A stretch of DNA of 64,000 nt. Source: Iamia sp035575815. Its GTDB lineage: Bacteria; Actinomycetota; Acidimicrobiia; Acidimicrobiales; Iamiaceae. The stretch spans positions 10,687-74,686 of the forward strand of contig NZ_DATLXO010000105.1 of NCBI RefSeq assembly GCF_035575815.1, written 5' to 3'. A model generated the notes under the pieces. That model was not told the origin of the DNA, ran no database searches, and saw only the letters and a program-made list of their open reading frames with translations. A program made the position numbers and the translations under genes. Numbering within the stretch: position 1 is the first letter of the stretch; the number at the start of each line of letters is the position of its first letter. Shown piece by piece: positions 16,773 through 25,461 of the stretch.

Positions 16773-17486
16773 ATGGCGGGCCCGGGTGACCACTACTTCT
16801 CGGCCACCCCCGGAGCCGCGTCGAAGCCCCGCCGCGTGGCCCTGCGCCTGGGCGGCGTCGAGGGCGACATCACCCTCGGCACCGACGCCGGGGTGTTCTC
16901 CGCCACCGGCATCGACCTCGGCACCCAGTTCCTGCTCGATGGCGGGGCCCGGCCCGGTCCCGACCCCGCGACCCTCGTCGACGTCGGCTGTGGCTACGGG
17001 CCCATCGCCATCGCCCTGGCCCGACGCGCACCAGCGGCCACGGTGTGGGCCGTCGACGTGAACGAGCGGGCCCTGGAGCTCACCCGGACCAACGCGGCCG
17101 CGGCCGGGGTGGGCGACCGGGTGCGCGTCGCCACCCCCGCCGAGGCCCCCGGCGACCTCGTCGTGGACGGCATCTGGTCGAACCCACCGGTGCGGGTGGG
17201 CAAGGCCGCGCTGCACGGCCTGCTGCTGGAGTGGCTGCCCCGGCTCGCCCCCGAGGGCGCCGCCCACCTGGTCGTGGCGCGGAACCTGGGCGCCGACTCG
17301 CTGCACCGGTGGCTGGCCGAGCGCGGACACCCCGTGTCGCGACGGGGCTCGCGTCGCGGCTACCGCCTGCTCGACGTGGGCCCGTCGACCGATGCGGGCC
17401 CGTCGACCGATGCGGGCCCGTCGACCGATGTGACCTCCTCGACTGATGCCGACCCAACGACCGGCGGGGACGACCCGACCGGGTGA
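16773..17486 (+). CDS. RsmC-like class I methyltransferase with repeat tail
   Basis: The 237-residue protein has the small-domain MTS architecture of RsmC-type rRNA guanine methyltransferases. A short N-terminal segment (HYFSATPGA, then GVFSATGIDLGTQFLL) precedes motif I TLVDVGCGYGPIAIALA. The catalytic motif is WSNPPVRVGK, an NPPx loop used for exocyclic amines. The target nucleotide is not certain. The last ~40 residues are low-complexity and include GPSTDA three times, encoded by an 18-base unit repeated at 17378-17431. A leaderless start is suggested by TACCGT upstream. Confidence 0.85.
   Translation: MAGPGDHYFSATPGAASKPRRVALRLGGVEGDITLGTDAGVFSATGIDLGTQFLLDGGARPGPDPATLVDVGCGYGPIAIALARRAPAATVWAVDVNERALELTRTNAAAAGVGDRVRVATPAEAPGDLVVDGIWSNPPVRVGKAALHGLLLEWLPRLAPEGAAHLVVARNLGADSLHRWLAERGHPVSRRGSRRGYRLLDVGPSTDAGPSTDAGPSTDVTSSTDADPTTGGDDPTG
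17378..17431 (+). repeat. Three in-frame 18-bp repeats in the methyltransferase tail
   Basis: The unit GGGCCCGTCGACCGATGC occurs three times head to tail (last base differs in the third), encoding GPSTDA repeats. Being a multiple of three, changes in copy number would keep the frame. Confidence 0.9.
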
Positions 17487-17526
17487 CAGCCTCGCCCGCC
17501 GACGGCCGGCAGCGGGAGCTCGGTCC

Positions 17527-18819
17527 ATGACCGTGGAGCGGACCGGCGGCCGGTCAGACGACCTCGACGAGGCGCCGGCGCGCGGGCCGGGGGCACTCCT
17601 CGTCGACCGCACGTTCGGGCCCTTCTTCGTCGGCACGCTGGTGTCCAACGCCGGCAACTGGTTCCAGAACCTGGCCGCCAGCGTCGTCGTCTACGACCTG
17701 ACGGGCTCCAACACCCTGGTGGGGTTGGTGAGCATCCTGCAGTTCTCGGCCACCTTGGTGCTGTCCCCCTGGGCCGGGGTGGCCGGCGATCGCCTCGACC
17801 GCCGCCGCCTGCTGATCGGGGCTCAAGCGGTGTCCTTCGCCGGGGCCGCCTGCTTGGCGGCGGCCGTCGCCGTGCTCGGCGTGGACGGCCTGGGTGGGCC
17901 CCTCCCCGTCTACGCCGCGACCCTCGTGATCGGCGTGGGCTACGCCGCCGCGGTGCCGATGGTGCAGGCCATCGTCCCGCAGCTGGTGCGGCGCGCCGAT
18001 CTCGACTCCGCCATCGCCCTCAGCTCGGTCACCTTCAACCTGGCCCGGGCCATCGGCCCCGCCCTCGCCGGCGCCCTGATCGCCACCGCCGGCGCGGCGG
18101 CCGCCTTCGGCGTCAATGCAGCCACCTTCCTGGTGATGATCGTCGCCCTCCTGGCGATCCGTCCCCGACCGGTCGAGGCGGCCGCCGCGGGCGCCGACCG
18201 GTCGATCCGCGCCGGGTTCCGCTGGGTGCGCGACGATCCGGTGGCGGTGCCGATCCTGCTCGCCACCTTGGCCCTGGGCTGGGCGTCGGACCCCGTCAAC
18301 ACCCTCTCCCCCGCCGTGGCCGAGGGGCTCGGACGTTCAGACGCCTTCGTCGGGGCGCTCGTCTCGGCGTTCGGCGGCGGAGCCGCCCTCACCGCGGTGG
18401 TCGTCGACCGGGTGCGGCGCCGGATCGGGTCTCGCCGCTCGACCCAGCTGGGCCTGGTGCTCGTGTCGGTGGGCCTGGTCGCCCTGGGCACCACGCCGGT
18501 CGCGGCGGGCGCCCTGGTCGCCCTCGCCCTGGCCGGCGCCGGGTTCCTGATCGGCATCACCTCGCTCAACGGCGCCCTCCAACGCCGGGTGCCCGAGGGC
18601 CTCCGGGCCCGGGTCATGGCGCTGTGGTCGGTCGCCCTGCTCGGCAGTCGCCCGCTCGCCGCCCTCGTCGACGGCGCCGTCGCCGACCTCGCCTCCACCA
18701 CCACGGCGCTGATCGTGGCCGGCATCGTGCCGGTGGTGGCCGTGGTGCTCCTGGCCCGCACCGACCTCGATCCCCTCCCCGAGGACACCGCCGAGAGCAC
18801 TGCGCCGCCGATCGACTGA
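17527..18819 (+). CDS. Major facilitator superfamily exporter (EntS-like)
   Basis: About 430 residues with roughly 12 hydrophobic segments. FGPFFVGTLVSNAGNWFQNLA opens helix 1 in the style of the EntS/MFS_3 group, and GVAGDRLDRRRLLI is the cytoplasmic loop 2-3 motif (GxxxDRxxRR). Proteins of this group export siderophores or other small molecules; the substrate here is unknown. The ATG follows the preceding methyltransferase gene by 40 bases. A long perfect hairpin terminates the convergent pair with priA. Confidence 0.87.
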   Translation: MTVERTGGRSDDLDEAPARGPGALLVDRTFGPFFVGTLVSNAGNWFQNLAASVVVYDLTGSNTLVGLVSILQFSATLVLSPWAGVAGDRLDRRRLLIGAQAVSFAGAACLAAAVAVLGVDGLGGPLPVYAATLVIGVGYAAAVPMVQAIVPQLVRRADLDSAIALSSVTFNLARAIGPALAGALIATAGAAAAFGVNAATFLVMIVALLAIRPRPVEAAAAGADRSIRAGFRWVRDDPVAVPILLATLALGWASDPVNTLSPAVAEGLGRSDAFVGALVSAFGGGAALTAVVVDRVRRRIGSRRSTQLGLVLVSVGLVALGTTPVAAGALVALALAGAGFLIGITSLNGALQRRVPEGLRARVMALWSVALLGSRPLAALVDGAVADLASTTTALIVAGIVPVVAVVLLARTDLDPLPEDTAESTAPPID

Positions 18820-18860
18820 CCGCCACCCCCCCCTGGCTGCCTCGACCGTTCCTCCCGATA

Positions 18861-18901
18861 TTGCGTACCTGAGTCGCGCTGGGCGCGACTCAGGTACGCA
18901 A
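18861..18901. terminator. 19-bp perfect hairpin between convergent genes
   Basis: TTGCGTACCTGAGTCGCGC (18861-18879), loop TGG, then the exact reverse complement to 18901. It lies between the 3' ends of the MFS gene and priA and probably stops transcription from both sides. No T tract follows, so it could instead be a binding site. Confidence 0.65.
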
Positions 18902-18961
18902 GAGCTAGGGCAGGGGGCCATGGAGCTGATCGTGGACCAGCTGCGGAGCCGACGAGCCCAC

Positions 18962-20788
18962 TCAGCTGCGGCGGGGGTCCACCTCGAGACGGAGGCGGCC
19001 GGGAGGGCGGGGGACGGCGGCGAGGGCGTCGCAGAGCACGTCGTGGGCATCGGCGCGGAGGCGCCAGGTGCCGGCGCCGCCCTGGACCTCGACCCCCGGC
19101 GGGTGGCCCAGCGCCGCCACGAACGCAGGCGCGACGGCGCCCGACACCAGGGCCACGGCCCGGTACGGGGCCAGGCCGAGGGTCCGCCGCACCTCCTCCT
19201 CGACCCGCCGGACCCGGTCCGGATCCGCGTGCAGGGCGGCCTGGAGCACCACGTCATCGGGTCGCCGGGTCTGCACCAGCACCCGACCGTGCTCCTCGCG
19301 GCCGCGCACCAGGCGGGCGGCCCGGGCCAGGAGGGCCAGGGCTTGTTCGCGCGCCCGCTCCCGCGGGGCGAGCAGCTCCTGGTCGATGTCGAGGAACGCG
19401 ACCGCGTCGGCCCGGGCGACCCGGTGCAGGGCCGCCTCGGTGCCGATCACGACCCTGGTGGTGGGCGCCGGGCCGGTGCTGGTCGCGGTGACCTCGTCGA
19501 CGGGCTCACCGATGAGCGCAGCGAGCTCCTCGCGCAGGCGGCTCACCCCTGGACGCAGCACGCGGACCCTCGTTGTCCCACAGGCGGCGCAGACGACGGG
19601 CCGTTCGGCGCCGCAGCGGGTGCAGCGCAGCCCACCCTCCGCGGGCTGGATCATGGCGCCCGAGCACTCGGTGCAGGCGATGATCTCCCGGCAGCGATCG
19701 CACGCCGAGAGCCGAGAGCGGCCCGTGCGGTTCACGACGCAGACCACCCGGCCGCCCCGTCGGAGCAGAGCAGCGAGGGGCTCGGTCAGCAGCCCCGCCG
19801 CAGGGTCCTCCTCGCGCCGGTCGACCAGCTCGAGTGCCGGCCAGCCCCGACGTTCCTCACCGCGACCAGGCTCGACCAAGGTCCCCCACCGCAACGCTTC
19901 GAGCGTCGGGCAGGGCGACACGAGCACGACCGGTGCCTGGGCCCGGCGGGCTCGCTCGACGGCCACATCTCGGGCGTGCCAGGTCGGCGACGACTCCTCC
20001 TGGTAGCTGTCGTCGTGCTCGTCGAGCACCACGACCCGACCGAGGCGCGGCACCGGCGCCCAGGCGCCGGCCCGGGCGCCGACCACCGTGCAGCTGCCGG
20101 CGGCGGCCCGCGCCCACTCCGACGCGGCCGCGGTCCCGGGCTGCTCGTGGGCCACGCACGCGACCGGCAGCCCCGAGCGGCGCAGGCGGGCGGCGAGGGT
20201 GCGGGCCTGGTCGACCGAAGGGCACAGCACCAGGGCGTCTCGGTCCGTCGCCAGCGCACCGAGGGCGGCGACGACCAGGGCGTAGCGATCGGCCGCCGGC
20301 GGCAGGCGCAGCACGGCCCGGGGCAGGCCCAGGGCGGCGTCGACGGTCGCGCCGGCGGGCACCGTGATCGTGGACGGGCGGGGGCCACCCGGGGACGGGC
20401 GGGGGCCATCCGGGGACGGGAGGCCCATCACCCGTCCCGGCGGCGACGCGGCGACGAGCAGCGAGCGGCGGCGCCCGGCCCAGCGCCACGCCGCCCACGT
20501 CGAGAGCAGGACGAGCTCGGCCGGCGGGCCCACGCCGGTGACCCGGGCGATGGGCTTCAGCTGGACGCCGGGGGGAGGTTCGACGTCGACGGCGACCACC
20601 CACGCCCGGACCCGCCGGCCGTGCAGGTCGACGCGCACGATCGTGCCCACCTCCACCGCCTCGTCGTGGCGCGCCGGGAGGAGGTAGTCGAAGGTCTTGG
20701 CCAGGCCGGCCACGTCGGGCACCACCCGCACCACCCGGTCGCGGTTCGGGTCGGCAACGGGCATCGAGCGAAGACGAGGTCCCGCCAC
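18962..20788 (-). CDS. priA: PriA-like primosomal protein N', helicase-defective
   Basis: In most bacteria PriA restarts replication forks. This 608-residue homologue keeps the N-terminal DNA-binding domain (VVRVVPDVAGLAKTFDYLLP) and the zinc-binding cysteines (CDRCREIIACTECSG, CTRCGAERPVVCAACGTT), plus LGRVVVLDEHDDSYQEE in place of the DEAH box. The Walker A lysine motif expected near PAGATVDAALG is absent, so ATP-driven unwinding is unlikely. That is known for actinobacterial PriA. It follows metK by 27 bases. An ATG at 20764 is an alternative start. Confidence 0.9.
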   Translation of the reverse strand: MAGPRLRSMPVADPNRDRVVRVVPDVAGLAKTFDYLLPARHDEAVEVGTIVRVDLHGRRVRAWVVAVDVEPPPGVQLKPIARVTGVGPPAELVLLSTWAAWRWAGRRRSLLVAASPPGRVMGLPSPDGPRPSPGGPRPSTITVPAGATVDAALGLPRAVLRLPPAADRYALVVAALGALATDRDALVLCPSVDQARTLAARLRRSGLPVACVAHEQPGTAAASEWARAAAGSCTVVGARAGAWAPVPRLGRVVVLDEHDDSYQEESSPTWHARDVAVERARRAQAPVVLVSPCPTLEALRWGTLVEPGRGEERRGWPALELVDRREEDPAAGLLTEPLAALLRRGGRVVCVVNRTGRSRLSACDRCREIIACTECSGAMIQPAEGGLRCTRCGAERPVVCAACGTTRVRVLRPGVSRLREELAALIGEPVDEVTATSTGPAPTTRVVIGTEAALHRVARADAVAFLDIDQELLAPRERAREQALALLARAARLVRGREEHGRVLVQTRRPDDVVLQAALHADPDRVRRVEEEVRRTLGLAPYRAVALVSGAVAPAFVAALGHPPGVEVQGGAGTWRLRADAHDVLCDALAAVPRPPGRLRLEVDPRRS

Positions 20789-20815
20789 CGCAGGCGACGA
20801 CGGGGCCCTCGCGAG

Positions 20816-22006
20816 CTACAGGCCGAGGGCGGAGGCCACGGCGTCGACGCGATCGGTGTTCTCCCAGGGGAAATCACCGGAGCGCCCGAAGTGGCCGTAG
20901 GCCGCGGTGTTGGCGTAGATGGGCCGACGCAGGTCGAGGTCGCGCACGATGGCCGCCGGGCGGAGATCGAAGATGTCGTCCACGGCCTTGGCGATCTGGG
21001 TCGGGTCGACCCGCTCGGTGCCGAACGTCTCGACCAGCAGCGACACGGGGTGGGCCACGCCGATGGCGTAGGCGACCTGCACCTCGACGCGCTCGGCGGC
21101 ACCGGCGGCGACGAGGTTCTTGGCGACCCAGCGCGCCGCGTAGGCGGCGGAGCGGTCGACCTTGGACGGGTCCTTGCCCGAGAACGCACCGCCACCGTGG
21201 CGGGCCCAGCCGCCGTAGGTGTCGACGATGATCTTGCGCCCGGTGAGGCCGCAGTCGGCGTGGGGACCGCCGAGCACGAACGTGCCGGTCGGGTTCACGA
21301 ACACCCTGAGCTGCGGGCTGGCCATGCCGTCGGGAAGCACCGGGTTGATGACCTGCTCGATGAGGTCGGGCTTGATGGTGCTGTCGACGTCGATGCCCGG
21401 GGCGTGTTGGGTGGAGATGAGCACGGTGCTCACGTCGACGGGCTTGCCGCCTTCGTAGTTCACCGTGACCTGGGTCTTGCCGTCGGGACGCAGGTAGGGC
21501 AGGGCCCCGGCCTTGCGGACCTCGGCGAGACGCTCGGCGAGGCGGTGGGCCAGCCAGATCGGCAGCGGCATCAGGTCGACCGTCTCGTTGGTGGCGTAGC
21601 CGAACATCATCCCCTGGTCACCCGCGCCCTGGCTGTCGAGGTCGTCCTCGCCGGAGCGGCCGGTGCGGGTCTCGAGGGCGGTGTCGACGCCCTGGGCGAT
21701 GTCGGGCGACTGCGGATCGATGGTCGTGATGACGCCGCAGGTCTTGCCGTCGATGCCGTACTCGGCGTTGTCGTAGCCGATGCGTACGATCGTGTCGCGC
21801 ACGATCTTGGGGATCTCGACGTACGCGGTGGTGGTGATCTCGCCGGCCACGAGGGCCAGGCCGGTGGTGACCAGCGTCTCGCACGCCACCCGCGCCATGC
21901 GGTCCTCGGTGAGGATGGCGTCGAGGATGGCGTCGGAGATCTGGTCGGCCATCTTGTCGGGATGGCCCTCGGTCACCGACTCCGAGGTGAAGGTGAAACG
22001 CGTCAC
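20816..22006 (-). CDS. metK: S-adenosylmethionine synthetase
   Basis: MetK makes SAM from methionine and ATP. The 396-residue protein shows SESVTEGHPDKMADQISDA at the N-terminus (GHPDK at the active site), GAGDQGMMFGYA with the ATP-binding loop, TQVTVNYEGGKP, and GRKIIVDTYGGWARHGGGAF followed by SGKDPSKVDRSAAYAARW. The GTG start overlaps the coaBC stop (GTGA), so translation is coupled. It supplies the methyl donor for the several methyltransferases in this window. Confidence 0.98.
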   Translation of the reverse strand: MTRFTFTSESVTEGHPDKMADQISDAILDAILTEDRMARVACETLVTTGLALVAGEITTTAYVEIPKIVRDTIVRIGYDNAEYGIDGKTCGVITTIDPQSPDIAQGVDTALETRTGRSGEDDLDSQGAGDQGMMFGYATNETVDLMPLPIWLAHRLAERLAEVRKAGALPYLRPDGKTQVTVNYEGGKPVDVSTVLISTQHAPGIDVDSTIKPDLIEQVINPVLPDGMASPQLRVFVNPTGTFVLGGPHADCGLTGRKIIVDTYGGWARHGGGAFSGKDPSKVDRSAAYAARWVAKNLVAAGAAERVEVQVAYAIGVAHPVSLLVETFGTERVDPTQIAKAVDDIFDLRPAAIVRDLDLRRPIYANTAAYGHFGRSGDFPWENTDRVDAVASALGL

Positions 22007-23289
22007 TGGTTGGTCTCCTTGGCTTTCTGGGTGCGGGTCTGGGGCGGCGCCACGGTGCCCCGGGCGACGGGAGGGCGCAGGGCCACCACGGCATCGATCA
22101 CGGCCCGGGCGACGGTGCGCTTGTCGCTGAGGGGGACATCATGGTCGATGCCACCCCCGGAGACGAGCACCACCTGGTTGGTGTCGTGCTCGAAGCCGAC
22201 CCCGGGGGCGCTGACGTCGTTGGCGACGATGAGGTCGAGGCCCTTGCGCACGAGCTTGGCGCGAGCGTTGGCCCGCACGTCGTCGGTCTCGGCGGCGAAG
22301 CCGACCAGCACCTGGCCGGCGGGCTTGGCCGCCCCCAGGTCGACGAGGAAGTCGTGGGTGGCCTCGAGCGCAATGGTGGGGGGGCCGTCGTGCTTCTTGA
22401 TCTTGCCGGCGGCGGGGCGGACGGGACGGAAGTCAGCGACGGCCGCGGCCATCACGATCACCTCCTGGTCCGGGGCCCGGGGGACGACGGCGCCTTCCAT
22501 GTCGGCCGCGCTCTCGACGGTGACCACCTCGGTCACGCCGGGCGGCACCGGTCGCGGAACGGTGGTGACGAGGGTGACGCGGGCACCTCGGGCGGCGGCC
22601 TCGGCGGCGATGGCGTAGCCCTGCTTGCCCGACGAGCGGTTGGTGACGACCCGCACCGCGTCGATGCGCTCGCGGGTGCCGCCCGCGGTCACGAGCACCG
22701 GAACGCCCTCCAGGTCGCGGGGGACCAGGGTCAGACGAACGGCCGCGACGATGGTGGCCGGGTCGGCCAGGCGCCCGGCACCGATGTCGCCGCCCGCCAG
22801 GCGCCCGTCCTCGGGCGGCACCACGACGACGCCCCGGCGGATGAGGGTGGCCAGGTTCTCCTGCACCGCCGGGTGCTCCCACATCTCGGTGTGCATGGCG
22901 GGTGCGAGCACGACCGGGGCGCGCGTGGCGAGCAGCGTCGCGGTCAAGAGGTCCGCGGAGCGGCCGGCCGCGTAGTCCGCGAGCAGGCGGGCCGTGGCCG
23001 GGGCGACGACGACGACATCGGCAGCCTGGCCCAGCCGGGTGTGCGGTATCGGGTCCGCGTCGTCAAAGAGCGACGTGCGGACCGGCTCACTGGCGAGGGC
23101 CGAGAAGGTGGTGGCCCCGACGAAGCGCAGCGCTCCCTCGGTGAGCACCGGCGAGACGTGGGCCCCGGCGTCGACGAGGCGCCGGCAGAGCTCAATCGCC
23201 TTGTAGGCGGCGATGCCGCCGGTGACCCCGAGCACAACGCGCTGCCCAGCGAGGTCGGGCGCGCCCGAGGAGGGAGGATCGAACGGCAT
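22003..23289 (-). CDS. coaBC: Phosphopantothenoylcysteine synthetase/decarboxylase
   Basis: This bifunctional enzyme carries two successive steps of coenzyme A synthesis. The N-terminal flavin decarboxylase (CoaC) has VVLGVTGGIAAYKAIEL, LAPAMHTEMWEHPAV and the active-site His region. The C-terminal CTP-dependent synthetase (CoaB) begins near VPVLVTAGGTRERIDAVR and has VTNRSSGKQGYAIA, VMAAAVADFRP and KIKKHDG. It is 428 residues, as expected. It lies 51 bases after rpoZ and overlaps metK. Confidence 0.97.
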   Translation of the reverse strand: MPFDPPSSGAPDLAGQRVVLGVTGGIAAYKAIELCRRLVDAGAHVSPVLTEGALRFVGATTFSALASEPVRTSLFDDADPIPHTRLGQAADVVVVAPATARLLADYAAGRSADLLTATLLATRAPVVLAPAMHTEMWEHPAVQENLATLIRRGVVVVPPEDGRLAGGDIGAGRLADPATIVAAVRLTLVPRDLEGVPVLVTAGGTRERIDAVRVVTNRSSGKQGYAIAAEAAARGARVTLVTTVPRPVPPGVTEVVTVESAADMEGAVVPRAPDQEVIVMAAAVADFRPVRPAAGKIKKHDGPPTIALEATHDFLVDLGAAKPAGQVLVGFAAETDDVRANARAKLVRKGLDLIVANDVSAPGVGFEHDTNQVVLVSGGGIDHDVPLSDKRTVARAVIDAVVALRPPVARGTVAPPQTRTQKAKETNQ

Positions 23290-23340
23290 CGAGGTCGATG
23301 GCCCGCGAGCGACGGCGTCGGCCGAAGGCCGACGCTCAGC

Positions 23341-23685
23341 TCACTTGGTTCCGGGGCCCTGCTCGGCATCGAGGGCCGCGGCGTCCGCCGCGGCGGCCGC
23401 CTCGGCGGCGGCCAGCTCGGCCAGCTCCTCCTCGGTGGGCGGGTCGACGGGGATGATCTTGTCGGCCGCGATCTCCTCGAAGGCGATCGACAGCGGCTTG
23501 CGGGCCACGCTGGTGACCTGCGGCGGGACGAGCGTGCCGAGGCCCTCTCCGAGCTGGCCGAAGTAGGAGTTGATCTGCCGGGCGCGAGTGGCGCCCAGGG
23601 TGACCAGCTTGAACTTGGACTCATCGGCCCGCGTGGTGAGGCCCTCGATCGCCGGGTTCATCATGGTGTCGTGCTGCCAGCTCAT
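23341..23685 (-). CDS. rpoZ: RNA polymerase omega subunit
   Basis: Omega stabilises the beta-prime subunit during RNA polymerase assembly. MMNPAIEGLTTRADESKF, KLVTLGATRARQINSYFGQL and KPLSIAFEEIAADKI form the conserved core. A C-terminal tail rich in Ala and Glu makes it 114 residues. Two starts are possible: the ATG used here or the ATG-ATG pair seven codons later, directly before the conserved MMNPAIEG. A TACCGT box lies about 40 bases upstream (23724-23729). Confidence 0.93.
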   Translation of the reverse strand: MSWQHDTMMNPAIEGLTTRADESKFKLVTLGATRARQINSYFGQLGEGLGTLVPPQVTSVARKPLSIAFEEIAADKIIPVDPPTEEELAELAAAEAAAAADAAALDAEQGPGTK

Positions 23686-23765
23686 GGGCGCGTCGCTCTC
23701 AGGTCGTCCAGACGGAACCCTCAACGGTACCCGGTCGCCTCCCCGCCGGGCGAACACGGGTGCGG

Positions 23766-24290
23766 TCAGGTCCGGGCACCGTCCACGATGCGGCGGGTGA
23801 GCTCCTCGACCGCCGTGCGGGTGGAGTCGAGCACCAGGTCATAGGGGGACAGGTCGGAGATGTCGATGCCGTAGTAGGTGAGGTAGCGCTCGGCCTCGCT
23901 GGCCTCGCGAGACCGGTTCTCGGCCTGGGCGGCATCGATGGCCGTGCCTTCCCGACCGGCGACCCGGCGAGCCCGCTCGGCATCCGCGCACGACACCCAG
24001 ACGCGGAGGGCGGGCAGGTCCTCGTTGGTGGCGATCCAGCCGGCCAGGCGGGACTCGAGCACGACGTCACCCTGCGCCCCTCGTCGGGCCAGGCGGGTGT
24101 CGAGCTCGACGTCGATGGAGGCGTCGGTCTCGGCGAGGGCACCGAAGGCCACCAGGGACAAGCCCCGTTCGGTCGCGAGGGAGCGGAAGACCTGGCCTCC
24201 GTCGATCCTGTCGAGCTCGAGAGCCGCCGCCACGGCGCGAGCGAGGGTGCTGGTGCCCGAGCCGGGGAGGCCCGAGACGGTGACGAGCAC
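23766..24290 (-). CDS. Archaeal-type cytidylate kinase-like P-loop kinase at the usual gmk position
   Basis: The 174-residue protein sits between mihF and rpoZ, where other actinobacteria carry guanylate kinase. Its sequence does not look like Gmk. It follows the archaeal CMP-kinase pattern closely: MLVTVSGLPGSGTSTLA (P-loop), GGQVFRSLATERGLSL, ETDASIDVELDTR, VVLESRLAGWIA, and a C-terminal RYLTYYGIDISDLSPYDLV block. It would phosphorylate CMP/dCMP, possibly another NMP. The GTG start begins directly at the first strand. Whether a true gmk exists elsewhere in the genome cannot be seen from here. Confidence 0.85.
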   Translation of the reverse strand: MLVTVSGLPGSGTSTLARAVAAALELDRIDGGQVFRSLATERGLSLVAFGALAETDASIDVELDTRLARRGAQGDVVLESRLAGWIATNEDLPALRVWVSCADAERARRVAGREGTAIDAAQAENRSREASEAERYLTYYGIDISDLSPYDLVLDSTRTAVEELTRRIVDGART

Positions 24291-24361
24291 GGCGTCAGTC
24301 GCTTGGGTCGGTCAACGACCGGGGTCGAGAGCCCGGGTGGCGCGCCGGATCACCGAGGAGG

Positions 24362-24676
24362 TCAGCTGAAGGCGTCGAGCAACGCCTTGCGCTGCTGAGC
24401 ACCGAGGCCCTTGAGGGTGCGGGTCTCGGCGATGCCGATCTCCTCCATGGTGCGGCGGGCCTTGACCTTGCCCACGCCGGGGAGCGACTCGATGACGGCG
24501 AGCACCTTGGTCTTGCCGATCACCGCATCGCCGTCGGCCTGGCCGATGACCTCGGAGAGGCTGAGCGAACCCATCTTCAGCCTCTCCTTCAGCTCGGCCC
24601 GGGCCTTTCGGGCAGCAGCGGCCTTGGCCAGAGCGGCTTCACGCTGCTCGGGCGTCAGTTGGGGGGGCTGGGGCAT
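24362..24676 (-). CDS. mihF: Actinobacterial integration host factor
   Basis: mIHF is a nucleoid-associated DNA-binding protein unique to actinobacteria, unrelated to proteobacterial IHF. The 104 residues start with a basic helical arm (PEQREAALAKAAAARKARAE). They continue with LKMGSLSLSEVI and end in a helix-hairpin-helix-like ESLPGVGKVKARRTMEEIGI. This is the full expected length. A TAGGGT box six bases before the ATG predicts a leaderless mRNA. Confidence 0.95.
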   Translation of the reverse strand: MPQPPQLTPEQREAALAKAAAARKARAELKERLKMGSLSLSEVIGQADGDAVIGKTKVLAVIESLPGVGKVKARRTMEEIGIAETRTLKGLGAQQRKALLDAFS

Positions 24677-24682
24677 GCGCGC

Positions 24683-24688
24683 ACCCTA
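24683..24688 (-). promoter_or_regulatory. -10 box (TAGGGT, within TATAGGGT) for mihF
   Basis: TATAGGGT precedes the mihF ATG with a six-base gap. It is one of the strongest examples of the leaderless arrangement in the window. Confidence 0.6.
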
Positions 24689-24741
24689 TATCGCCTCAGC
24701 CGACCCGACGTGGCGTACGCCACACCGCGAGGGCCCGCGAC

Positions 24742-25461
24742 TCAGACGGAGGCGACCTCGGCGGACACCGCGGCGGCCGCCGCCCGACGGTCGGTGGCGC
24801 CCGTGACCGTCCGGCCGATCACCAGCAGGTCGGCTCCCTCGGCGGCGGCCGTCGCGGGGGTGGCCGGACGGGCCTGGTCGTGGGTCTGATTGCCGGCGAG
24901 GCGGATGCCGGGCACGACGCGCACCATGGCGGGGGCGAAGGTCCGTGCCTCTTCGAGGTCGGCGGCGGAGCACACCACCCCGCCGCACCCGGCCTCCATG
25001 GCCGTGGTGAGGCGCTGGCCGAGGATGTGCGACGGCGCGCCGCTGTCGCTGGTGAGGATGGTGACGGCGAGCGACGTCGGCTCCGGCAACCCGGCCGCCG
25101 CCGCACCGTCGCGCAGGCCCTGGTCGCCGGCGCGGAGCATGTCGCGGCCACCGAAGGCGTGCATGGTGACGTACGCCGCGCCGAGGGCCCCCAGCACGCG
25201 TGACGCCCGGTTCACCGTGGTCGGGATGTCGTGCATCTTGAGGTCGACGAACACGTCGTAGCCCAGCTCGCGCAACGGGGCGACGACGTCGGGCCCGACC
25301 GCGCTGTAGAGCTCGAGTCCCACCTTGGCCACGCCGAACCACGGCTGCAGCTCGCGGGCCAGGCGCACCGCGGCGACCATGTCGTCGACGTCGAGGACGA
25401 GCGCGAGGCGACGGCGCACCTCCTCGTCGACCTCGGGGGCACTGCTGGTGGTCTCGGTCAT
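24742..25461 (-). CDS. pyrF: Orotidine 5'-phosphate decarboxylase
   Basis: PyrF performs the last step of UMP synthesis. LALVLDVDDMVAAVRLA opens the barrel, AKVGLELYSAVG follows, and VFVDLKMHDIPTTV contains the catalytic DxKxxD array. VRVVPGIRLAGNQ and ADLLVIGRTVTGATD near the end bind phosphate. It is 239 residues. The start overlaps the pyrD stop (ATGA), so it is translated with the carA-carB-pyrD block. Confidence 0.96.
   Translation of the reverse strand: MTETTSSAPEVDEEVRRRLALVLDVDDMVAAVRLARELQPWFGVAKVGLELYSAVGPDVVAPLRELGYDVFVDLKMHDIPTTVNRASRVLGALGAAYVTMHAFGGRDMLRAGDQGLRDGAAAAGLPEPTSLAVTILTSDSGAPSHILGQRLTTAMEAGCGGVVCSAADLEEARTFAPAMVRVVPGIRLAGNQTHDQARPATPATAAAEGADLLVIGRTVTGATDRRAAAAAVSAEVASV

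Noticed and set aside
17378..17431. The three 18-bp repeats as a CRISPR-like array
   Set aside because: They are contiguous, have no spacers and encode an in-frame peptide repeat.
18920..22618. A 1232-codon plus-strand frame
   Set aside because: It is antisense to priA, metK and coaBC, all of which are unmistakable; no domain is visible in it.
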